In this document: one piece after another, positions 1 to 5,203 of the stretch
How positions within the stretch are numbered: the stretch's first letter is position 1
Layout of the letters: each line of letters starts with the position of its first letter
From: Moraxellaceae bacterium UBA2031
GTDB lineage: Bacteria > Pseudomonadota > Gammaproteobacteria > Pseudomonadales > Moraxellaceae
Direction: 5' to 3'
DNA length: 5,728 bases
Assembly: GCA_002333145.1 (NCBI GenBank)
Contig: DDBN01000085.1
Location: 1,236 to 6,963 of the forward strand
Notes under the pieces: generated by a model
Database searches by the model: none
The model's input: only the letters and a program-made list of their open reading frames with translations
Told to the model about the DNA's origin: nothing
Translations under genes and position numbers: made by a program

Positions 1-1163
1 CCGGACAATTTTTTATACAAGCGGAAGTAATTCTGGAATGTAGTGGTCGCCATTGTCTGGTTTTCACTTTGAATTTCCACACGTTCCTTGGCTTCAGTCG
101 CTTGGTGTAGCCCATCAGACCAGCGACGACCTGGCATGGTACGGCCAGTGTGCTCATCAACAATGACAACCTCGCCATCCTGAACGATGTAATGCACATC
201 GCGAATGAACAGTACATGTGCCTTAAGCGCCGCATGCACATGATGCAGCATACCGAGATTTGCCGCCGAGTACAGGCTGTCGCCTTCAGCCAGCAAACCG
301 ATTTTTACTAGCAATTTCTCTACAAACTCATGACCAGACTCAGTCAGTTCAACCTGTCGATGCTTTTCATCCACCCAGTAGTGACCACCATCCACCTTGT
401 CTTCTTCAGCCTGACGGGTGAGCTGGGGAATCAGCGTGTTGATTTGCTCATAAAGTTTTGATGAGCCTTCACTGGCACCGGAGATGATAAGGGGAGTACG
501 CGCTTCGTCGATCAGAATAGAGTCAACTTCGTCGATCAGCGCAAATGCCAGCCCGCGCTGAAACTTGTCTTCCAAACGGAAGGCCATGTTGTCACGCAAG
601 TAGTCGAAACCAAATTCATTGTTAGTGCCATACGTGATGTCTGCTTCATAAGCAGCACGCTTTTCTTCCGGCGGCTGCATCGAACGAATGACACCAATCG
701 TCAACCCGAGAAATTCGAACACGGGGCGATTCCAGTCCGCATCGCGGGATGCCAGATAGTCATTTACGGTGATCACATGCACGCCCTCACCGGACAGCGC
801 ATTAAGATAAGCAGGTAGCGTGGCTGTTAGGGTTTTACCTTCACCGGTTCGCATTTCGGCAATACGGCCTTCGTGCAGGGTAATACCACCGATTAACTGG
901 ACATCGTAATGACGCATACCAAGCACACGCCTTGATGCTTCACGACACACGGCAAAGGCTTCTGGCAAGAGCTGATCCAGAGTTTCGCCCTTGCGATAGC
1001 GCTCTTTGAACTCGGCGGTACGGCCCGCGAGCTCTGCATCCGACAAAGCCTTGCAGCTTTCTTCTAGGGCATTGGCCTGAGCCACAACCACATTCATGCG
1101 CTTGAGCTCGCGCTCGTTCTTGGTGCCAAAAATCCCGCTGACGAGGCGTCCCAGTCCCAACAT
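1..1163 (-). CDS. secA: Protein translocase ATPase SecA, N-terminal part (runs off the window)
   Basis: SecA is the cytoplasmic ATPase that pushes unfolded preproteins through SecYEG. The reading frame runs from ATG at 1163-1161 off the left edge, giving 387 complete codons of a protein usually near 900 residues. Residues 1-30 carry the usual start (FGTKNERELKRM). The first nucleotide-binding domain shows Walker A MRTGEGKT at 104-111, TYGTNNEFGFDYLRDNMAF at about 177-195, and Walker B LIDEVDSILIDEAR at 209-222. The preprotein cross-linking domain follows from about 230, with VDEHTGRTMPGRRWSDGLHQ at 335-354. The visible part ends at NYFRLYKKLSG, just before where MTGTA is expected. Position 361 is Arg where E. 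coli and Pseudomonas SecA have Gly (EAKEG). The start is supported by family alignment and a weak purine-rich AAGAGTGG at 1176-1169. No secM-like gene precedes it. The identity is certain; the C-terminal half is simply outside the window. Confidence 0.98.
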   Translation of the reverse strand, partial: MLGLGRLVSGIFGTKNERELKRMNVVVAQANALEESCKALSDAELAGRTAEFKERYRKGETLDQLLPEAFAVCREASRRVLGMRHYDVQLIGGITLHEGRIAEMRTGEGKTLTATLPAYLNALSGEGVHVITVNDYLASRDADWNRPVFEFLGLTIGVIRSMQPPEEKRAAYEADITYGTNNEFGFDYLRDNMAFRLEDKFQRGLAFALIDEVDSILIDEARTPLIISGASEGSSKLYEQINTLIPQLTRQAEEDKVDGGHYWVDEKHRQVELTESGHEFVEKLLVKIGLLAEGDSLYSAANLGMLHHVHAALKAHVLFIRDVHYIVQDGEVVIVDEHTGRTMPGRRWSDGLHQATEAKERVEIQSENQTMATTTFQNYFRLYKKLS

Positions 1164-1205
1164 AACTACCACTCTTGAAATTAAATTTGGCCAGTCTACT
1201 AACCT

Positions 1206-1224
1206 GCACACCGAAGGGATGTGC
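1206..1224 (-). other. Small hairpin in the secA leader
   Basis: GCACA (1206-1210) and TGTGC (1220-1224) form a 5-bp stem. On the minus-strand RNA the 9-nt loop contains CUUCGG, which could close further as a UUCG tetraloop. It sits about 42 nt before the secA start codon and does not overlap the weak Shine-Dalgarno, so it gives no evidence for SecM-type masking. It may be chance structure. Confidence 0.25.
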
Positions 1225-1303
1225 CGTCATAGAGCGGGGCATCGGTCAGAGATGGGGGCTGGCATGACAAAACCAAACCCTCTCTGCGATCCGGAGGCCG
1301 GAC

Positions 1304-1330
1304 ATTCTACCCCTGAATGCCCACGGACAA
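1304..1330 (-). promoter_or_regulatory. Probable sigma-70 promoter for secA
   Basis: Read on the minus strand, TTGTCC (1330-1325) and TAGAAT (1309-1304) match the -35 and -10 consensus at 4 and 5 of 6 positions. They are separated by 15 nt, which is short of the ideal 17. The site lies directly downstream of the peptidase-gene terminator and upstream of secA, where a secA promoter would be expected. Transcription would start near 1297 and leave a leader of about 130 nt. A second possible -10 (TTTAAT, minus strand near 1187-1182) has no recognisable -35. This is prediction from sequence alone. Confidence 0.4.
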
Positions 1331-1340
1331 CACCGTCCAG

Positions 1341-1378
1341 AAACAGCAAAGCCCGGGAAATCCCGGGCCTTGCTGTTT
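1341..1378 (-). terminator. Transcription terminator after the M23 peptidase gene
   Basis: Two 18-nt arms (1341-1358 and 1361-1378) pair almost perfectly around a GGGATTTCCC core, beginning 15 nt after the peptidase stop codon. The only non-Watson-Crick position (1350/1369) becomes a G-U wobble in minus-strand RNA but is an A-C mismatch in plus-strand RNA, so the structure is better formed in the peptidase transcript. The U-tract is modest: the 3' arm itself ends in UUGCUGUUU and CUGG follows. The matching A-rich 5' end is typical of intrinsic terminators that can work in both directions. Confidence 0.8.
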
Positions 1379-1393
1379 GAAAATCGTTACCGC

Positions 1394-2275
1394 TTAGCGA
1401 TGGGCGACGTGAGCAATATAGCCTGATGGGTCAACCTGAGTGCCGTTCCGCATGACCTCGTAGTGCAGATGCGGGCCAGAGGAACGCCCAGTCGACCCCA
1501 TATAGGCCACCAACTGATCCTTGGCAACCATGTCCCCTGCCTTTACTACCAAGTTGCGGGCGTGGGCGTAGCGGGTCGTCATATTGTCACCATGATTGAT
1601 TTCAACCACGTTGCCATAGCCGCTCCGAATTCCTGCAAAAGTAACAATACCAGGGGCAACCGCAAATACATCTGTGCCTTCTGGGCCGGCAAAATCAATA
1701 CCGCCATGAAAAGCGGTGCGGCCAGTGAAGGGGTCGGTACGGTAGCCGTAGCGGGATGTTACATAGCCTCGGCGAACTGGCATATTCGCAAGATACGCCG
1801 ATGGAGCTTTACGCTGGCTACTCAGCTGACTGCCCAATGCGTCGAGCTGAATCTCTTTATAATCAATTTCTCCCGCTAGCTCATCGAGACGCATTTCGAG
1901 GGACGTTTTATCGCCCAGCACGGTGAGCTCATCGGTCAACGGCCCTCCCATGGGAGGCTTTTTGGTGAAATCGAATTCATCACTCTTAAGATTGGCAGAC
2001 TCCGCCAGATACTCTCCTAGCGCATCAAGCCGCAGTAACCGGGCCTGCAACTCAGCTGTCCGGGCACTCAAAGCCCGTAACTGATCATCCGCGGCATTAG
2101 TCTTGGCAACATTAGCGCTTGGAGCACTCAGATAATGCGAAGCCAGATAAACCCCACCGACTCCCATGGCCACAAATAAAAGAGCAAAAACACCCAGTGC
2201 TGCAGCCACCAGACGTGGCGGCAATTGAACGGTGACAGGGCGACCCCGTTTACGGCTCAATAAAATAATATTCAT
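1394..2275 (-). CDS. Membrane-anchored M23 family peptidoglycan endopeptidase (LytM domain)
   Basis: The protein has 293 residues. A short basic cytoplasmic start (residues 1-21, with RKRGR) precedes one membrane segment at about 22-46. A probable coiled-coil stretch follows at about 60-152, split by a KKPPMGGP turn near 105-112, so the rest should face the periplasm. The M23/LytM domain covers about 168-288. Its metal ligands are present: H190 and D194 in HGGIDF, and H271 in the HLH of GPHLHYEV (269-271). Catalytic histidines H238 (RYAH) and H269 are also kept, so it should be an active zinc endopeptidase cutting peptide cross-bridges, unlike the degenerate amidase activators EnvC and NlpD. 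No LysM domain is seen. ATG at 2275 has GAGG at 2283-2280, four nt upstream. An M23 gene at this place, divergent from dciA and upstream of secA, is known from Pseudomonas. The exact substrate and partners are not shown by the sequence. Confidence 0.93.
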   Translation of the reverse strand: MNIILLSRKRGRPVTVQLPPRLVAAALGVFALLFVAMGVGGVYLASHYLSAPSANVAKTNAADDQLRALSARTAELQARLLRLDALGEYLAESANLKSDEFDFTKKPPMGGPLTDELTVLGDKTSLEMRLDELAGEIDYKEIQLDALGSQLSSQRKAPSAYLANMPVRRGYVTSRYGYRTDPFTGRTAFHGGIDFAGPEGTDVFAVAPGIVTFAGIRSGYGNVVEINHGDNMTTRYAHARNLVVKAGDMVAKDQLVAYMGSTGRSSGPHLHYEVMRNGTQVDPSGYIAHVAHR

Positions 2276-2308
2276 GTTACCTCGTCCTGTTTTGCCTGAA
2301 AGCCCGGC

Positions 2309-2314
2309 TATACT
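2309..2314 (+). promoter_or_regulatory. Probable -10 box for dciA
   Basis: TATACT matches TATAAT at five of six positions in the 87-nt gap between the divergent peptidase and dciA starts. Transcription would begin near 2321, about 42 nt before the dciA ATG. No good -35 is visible at normal spacing (the sequence 17 nt upstream is CCTGTT), so the promoter may be weak or need an activator. The peptidase promoter must lie in or near the same gap, but no clear pair of boxes was found for it. Confidence 0.4.
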
Positions 2315-2338
2315 TTGAAGCCTGACTTGCAGCCATCA

Positions 2339-2354
2339 GTCCGGCTAACCGGAC
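2339..2354 (+). promoter_or_regulatory. Hairpin touching the dciA ribosome binding site
   Basis: GTCCGG (2339-2344) and CCGGAC (2349-2354) form a perfect 6-bp, five-sixths GC stem with a CTAA loop. The Shine-Dalgarno AGGA (2355-2358) begins at the next base, and the ATG follows four nt later at 2363. The dyad is seen directly. An effect on translation start by stacking or crowding of the 30S site is inference. It has no U-tract and is not a terminator. Confidence 0.55.
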
Positions 2355-2362
2355 AGGAACCT

Positions 2363-2860
2363 ATGGCCAACCGCCTGCACAAAACTACCAGACTGGCTGA
2401 AATCCTTAATCAGGACTCATTGGCCGCGTATAAACAGACGGCACACGATCTGGCACGTCTGAACGAAATTCTCGGGCTCTACCTTGACACCCAATTAAAC
2501 CGAGTGGTCAATGTCGCCTCGTGGAAAGAAGGCACTCTCACTCTTGCCACCAGCAACAGCACCGCCGCTGGTCAACTCCGCTATCTTAGCCGCATTCACT
2601 TGCAGCGTTTGCGCCAGCATGACGAGTTTTGTGGGCTACTGCGCATTAAGGTTGTGAGCGCCCCACCAAATCCGACATCCCGGGAAAAGCCCGCGAATCC
2701 TCTGCAGCGACTCAGCCCGGAAACCGGCAAATTGCTGAAGGAGTTGGCCGAGTCACTTGGGCAGGGGGAGGTTAGCGAAGCAATACGCCGATTGGCAAGA
2801 CATGCCCTGACCAACGGGGCCTCTAACTGCCCGACACCCGAAAAGCAAACAACTAATTGA
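2363..2860 (+). CDS. dciA: DciA (DUF721) replicative helicase-loading protein
   Basis: The product has 165 residues and belongs to the DUF721/DciA family. DciA interacts with the replicative helicase DnaB and helps load it in bacteria that lack the phage-derived loaders DnaC and DnaI. A helical start (LAEILNQDSLAAY, about 11-23) leads into the KH-like domain at about 27-99. Typical family features there are the VVNVASWKEGTLTLAT strand pair (48-63), AAGQLRYLSR (68-77) and the closing LLRIKVV (92-98). A Pro-rich hinge (101-116) and a C-terminal helix (LSPETGKLLKEL to IRRLARH, about 117-147) follow. The ATG at 2363 is preferred because AGGA sits at 2355-2358. The frame stays open upstream to a TTG at 2315, but that extension lies on the putative promoter and hairpin. 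It is the only plus-strand gene here and meets lpxC tail to tail. The family is clear; function in this organism is inferred. Confidence 0.9.
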   Translation: MANRLHKTTRLAEILNQDSLAAYKQTAHDLARLNEILGLYLDTQLNRVVNVASWKEGTLTLATSNSTAAGQLRYLSRIHLQRLRQHDEFCGLLRIKVVSAPPNPTSREKPANPLQRLSPETGKLLKELAESLGQGEVSEAIRRLARHALTNGASNCPTPEKQTTN

Positions 2861-2861
2861 T

Positions 2862-3782
2862 TTAATTGGATTTATTTAGATGCTCGGCCTTGATATAGGA
2901 GATCGGCGCCTGACTTTCGTCACTAAATGTCACAATTTCCCACGCATCTGGCTGCTCTAGCAGCGCCCGTAGCAGCAGATTATTAAGACCGTGCCCAGAC
3001 TTGTAGCCCTGATACTCACCGATGATGCCGTAGCCGAGCAGATAAAGATCACCAATCGCATCCAGCATTTTATGACGGACAAACTCATCTTCGTACCGTA
3101 GCCCCTCTGCATTCATGACACCTTCGTCATCGACGACAATGGCGTTCTCCATGCTCCCGCCCAAGGCCAAATTTTTCGAACGCAGGTATTCAATGTCTCG
3201 CATAAAACCAAAAGTACGCGCGCGACTCACTTCCTTTACATAGGCAGTGGTGGAAAAGTCTACTTCCGCATACTTGTGATCGTCATGAAAGGCCGGGTGA
3301 TCAAAGTCGATGGTGAAGCGAAGTTTAAAGCCATCGTAAGGCTCAAATGCCGCAATCTTGTCGCCCTCTCGGACCTCAACACGACGCTTGATGCGGGCAA
3401 AACGCTTGGGCGCATCTTGCTCGACGATGCCGGCAGCTTGAATCAGAAAAACAAATGGCCCGGCACTGCCGTCCATAATCGGAATCTCACCCGCGGTGCA
3501 ATCAATACGGGCATTGTCGATTCCCAGCCCCGCCAGAGCGGACATCAGATGCTCGACGGTTGAAAGGCGAACGTCACCTTGCACCAAACTGGTGGCCATT
3601 GACGTATCACGAACCATCAATGCTTTCGCTGGCAACTCAACGGGTGGATGAATATCAGTGCGCACGAAAATAATGCCGGTATCGACGGGGGCTGGCATCA
3701 GAGTAAGAAATATCTTCTCCCCGGAATGCAGACCTACGCCGCTGGCGCGGATGGTGTTCTTGATGGTGCGCTGTCGCAACAT
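2862..3782 (-). CDS. lpxC: UDP-3-O-acyl-N-acetylglucosamine deacetylase LpxC
   Basis: LpxC removes the acetyl group from UDP-3-O-acyl-GlcNAc, the committed step of lipid A synthesis in the cytoplasm. The 306 residues match the family along the whole length and at the usual size. Key residues are visible one position below E. coli numbering: E77 (base) and zinc ligand H78 in STVEHL, T190 in ARTFGFMRD, zinc ligands H237 and D241 in VRHKMLDAIGD, and H264 in KSGHGLNN. The ATG at 3782 gives the family start MLRQRTIKNT. The frame is open back to a TTG at 3842, but those 20 extra codons look non-coding. No Shine-Dalgarno precedes the ATG. The C-terminus (AEHLNKSN) is polar and lacks the AVLA tail by which FtsH recognises E. 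coli LpxC. The gene lies downstream of ftsZ but is separated from it by a likely terminator, so it probably has its own promoter. Its stop codon is one nt from that of dciA. Confidence 0.98.
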   Translation of the reverse strand: MLRQRTIKNTIRASGVGLHSGEKIFLTLMPAPVDTGIIFVRTDIHPPVELPAKALMVRDTSMATSLVQGDVRLSTVEHLMSALAGLGIDNARIDCTAGEIPIMDGSAGPFVFLIQAAGIVEQDAPKRFARIKRRVEVREGDKIAAFEPYDGFKLRFTIDFDHPAFHDDHKYAEVDFSTTAYVKEVSRARTFGFMRDIEYLRSKNLALGGSMENAIVVDDEGVMNAEGLRYEDEFVRHKMLDAIGDLYLLGYGIIGEYQGYKSGHGLNNLLLRALLEQPDAWEIVTFSDESQAPISYIKAEHLNKSN

Positions 3783-3836
3783 GTGACAAATTATTTCAAA
3801 GAAATGAGAAGGCGATGGTAACAGACATAAAGTCTG
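3783..3836 (-). promoter_or_regulatory. lpxC upstream region with AATAAT box and two small dyads
   Basis: Just before lpxC the minus strand is AT-rich and has no ribosome binding site. AATAAT (3795-3790), five of six to the -10 consensus, ends seven nt before the ATG. No convincing -35 was found at 16-18 nt. Two dyads are present: CAGAC-loop-GTCTG (3822-3836, 5-nt loop) and ATTTC-AAA-GAAAT (3793-3805), the second overlapping the AATAAT box. The region probably contains the lpxC promoter because a likely terminator separates it from ftsZ, but the exact boxes are uncertain. Confidence 0.3.
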
Positions 3837-3864
3837 CCGCAAGACAGGCCATCGGGAAGAGAAA

Positions 3865-3899
3865 CGAACCGGTCGGGAGAGAGAGTATCGACCGGTTCG
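3865..3899 (-). terminator. Probable terminator after ftsZ
   Basis: CGAACCGGTCG (3865-3875) and CGACCGGTTCG (3889-3899) form a perfect 11-bp stem with a 13-nt loop, starting 21 nt after the ftsZ stop codon. On the minus strand the 3' side continues as a pyrimidine-rich TTTCTCTTCCC rather than a pure U-run. The large loop is CU-rich (ACTCTCTCTCCC region). Position and stem strength suggest full or partial termination of the ftsA-ftsZ transcript. The weak U-tract means readthrough into lpxC is quite possible. Confidence 0.6.
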
Positions 3900-3920
3900 A
3901 TCAAGGCAGGCAGCGTGGAA

Positions 3921-5126
3921 TCAGTCCGCCTGACGACGCAAAAATGCTGGAATATTCAATAGGTTAGCATCCGTTGAGCGTGGTGCTGTGCCGCCATTGG
4001 CCACCTTCTGGTTACGCAGGTAAGCCGGGGTATCGTAGTCATAGCTAGCACTGCTGGTACCAGTGGCGGCTGTCGTAGCGCCTTGCGCTGGTCGAGCAGC
4101 AGGAACTGGTGCTGGCTGACCGGCAACTAAACGCATTGGCGTCGAGGCTGTGGCAGCAGCCGACTTCGGCAAGCCTGTAGCAACTACCGTCACGCGCAGC
4201 TCATCACCCAGACTAGGATCGAGAATAGTACCGATCACAACAGTGGCTTCAGGCGATGCAAACTGAGCAACGATTTCGCCAACGGTAGAGTACTCATCCA
4301 GACCAAGGTCTTCATTGGCGGCGATGGAAACGAGCACGCCGCGAGCGCCATCCAGACGAATGTCATCCAGCAGCGGGCTATAAATAGCCATTTCAGTTGC
4401 CAGACGAGCACGATCATCGCCCTTGCCAGAACCAGTACCCATCATGGCCAAGCCCTGCTCGGACATCACGGTACGCACGTCGGCAAAGTCGACGTTGATC
4501 ACACCAGGCTGCAGAATCATGTCGGCAATACCTTGCACGGCATTCTTCAACACATTGTTGGCGGCACGGAATGCTTCGATCATGCTGACTTTGCCCAGCA
4601 CCGCCTGCAGGCGATGATTAGGAATGGTGATCAGTGAATCGACATACTGCGACAGATTTTCGATACCGCTGTCTGCCACGTCCATGCGACGCTTGCCTTC
4701 AAACAAGAAGGGCTTGGTAACAACGCCTACAGTGAGAATGCCCATTTCCTTGGCAACTTCTGCCACGACTGGAGCACCGCCAGTTCCAGTACCACCACCC
4801 ATGCCAGCGGTGATAAACACCATGTCGGCACCGGTTAGCGCATCGCGGATACGGTCGCGATCTTCGATTGCTGCTTGACGGCCCACTTCAGGGTTAGCAC
4901 CCGCGCCCAAACCACGGGTAATTCCCTGCCCCAAATGCAGATGGGTACGGGCATGCATTTTAGCCAGTGCTTGCAGATCGGTGTTGGCACAGATGAACTC
5001 TACGCCTTCCACCTGACTGATCACCATGTGCTCAACAGCATTACCGCCGCCGCCGCCCACACCAATGACCTTGATAACCGCTGCACCGTGTTGCGGAACG
5101 TTGTCCGCCAACTCGAAAATCGCCAT
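3921..5126 (-). CDS. ftsZ: Cell division protein FtsZ (bacterial tubulin)
   Basis: FtsZ is the GTPase that polymerises into the midcell Z-ring. The 401 residues show all hallmarks: N-terminal glycine-rich loop GVGGGGGNAVEHM (22-34), the tubulin signature GMGGGTGTG (108-116), and the T7 synergy loop NVDFADVR (211-218), which supplies catalytic Asp to the neighbouring subunit. The core ends near VVATGLP (315-320). An Ala/Pro/Thr-rich linker covers about 321-386, and the conserved C-terminal peptide LNIPAFLRRQAD (390-401) is the docking site for FtsA, ZipA and regulators. Inside the linker, DTPAYLRNQ (365-373) resembles the tail motif. The ATG at 5126 is chosen because AAGGAG precedes it at the best spacing and the protein then begins like other FtsZs. 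A longer frame back to a GTG at 5192 would read through the ftsA-ftsZ hairpin and adds no family sequence. ftsA lies 77 nt upstream, probably in the same operon. Confidence 0.99.
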   Translation of the reverse strand: MAIFELADNVPQHGAAVIKVIGVGGGGGNAVEHMVISQVEGVEFICANTDLQALAKMHARTHLHLGQGITRGLGAGANPEVGRQAAIEDRDRIRDALTGADMVFITAGMGGGTGTGGAPVVAEVAKEMGILTVGVVTKPFLFEGKRRMDVADSGIENLSQYVDSLITIPNHRLQAVLGKVSMIEAFRAANNVLKNAVQGIADMILQPGVINVDFADVRTVMSEQGLAMMGTGSGKGDDRARLATEMAIYSPLLDDIRLDGARGVLVSIAANEDLGLDEYSTVGEIVAQFASPEATVVIGTILDPSLGDELRVTVVATGLPKSAAATASTPMRLVAGQPAPVPAARPAQGATTAATGTSSASYDYDTPAYLRNQKVANGGTAPRSTDANLLNIPAFLRRQAD

Positions 5127-5133
5127 TCTCTCT

Positions 5134-5139
5134 CTCCTT
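5134..5139 (-). promoter_or_regulatory. Strong ribosome binding site of ftsZ
   Basis: AAGGAG on the minus strand lies seven nt before the ATG at 5126. It is the best Shine-Dalgarno in the window, fitting the need for much more FtsZ than FtsA, and it fixes the ftsZ start against the longer in-frame GTG start. Confidence 0.85.
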
Positions 5140-5175
5140 ATACTCAAAAATAATGTACTGCTTTTTTTGCTATTG

Positions 5176-5196
5176 CCGGGTGTTCCACTCACCCGG
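5176..5196 (-). other. Hairpin between ftsA and ftsZ
   Basis: CCGGGTG (5176-5182) and CACCCGG (5190-5196) form a perfect 7-bp stem with a 7-nt loop, seven nt after the ftsA stop codon. On the minus strand it is followed by an A-tract (seven A, 5168-5162) and not by U residues, so it does not look like an intrinsic terminator. The rest of the 77-nt gap is AT-rich and ends in the ftsZ ribosome binding site. The hairpin could mark an RNA processing point or protect an ftsZ-specific mRNA end. The function is inferred; the dyad is directly visible. Confidence 0.6.
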
Positions 5197-5203
5197 TCAC
5201 CTT

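Noticed and set aside
940..1242. Minus-strand 100-codon frame overlapping the start of secA
   Set aside because: It lies mostly inside secA in another frame, has no signal peptide or recognisable family, and secA is unmistakable there.
1290..1302. Small dyad TCCGG-AGG-CCGGA near the secA promoter
   Set aside because: It straddles the predicted transcript start, so the RNA would not contain both arms, and a 5-bp stem is easily found by chance.
1096..1879. Plus-strand open frames of 94 and 138 codons opposite secA and the M23 gene
   Set aside because: They are antisense to well-supported genes and show no family features or ribosome binding sites.
2315..2362. Longer dciA start (TTG at 2315)
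   Set aside because: It begins right next to the probable -10 box, so it would lie upstream of the expected transcript start. AGGA supports the ATG at 2363.
3783..3842. Longer lpxC start (TTG at 3842)
   Set aside because: The added residues match nothing in LpxC and no ribosome binding site precedes the TTG; the family start aligns at 3782.
5135..5145. TATAAG just upstream of ftsZ as a -10 box
   Set aside because: Transcription would begin inside or beyond the Shine-Dalgarno, removing the strong ribosome binding site.
5127..5192. Longer ftsZ start (GTG at 5192)
   Set aside because: The extra 22 codons cover the hairpin and the Shine-Dalgarno and do not resemble FtsZ. AAGGAG precedes the ATG at 5126.
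1290..5196. CCGG-core stems in every gap as a shared regulatory repeat
   Set aside because: CCGG is expected often by chance at this base composition, and the arms beyond the core differ in sequence and length between sites.
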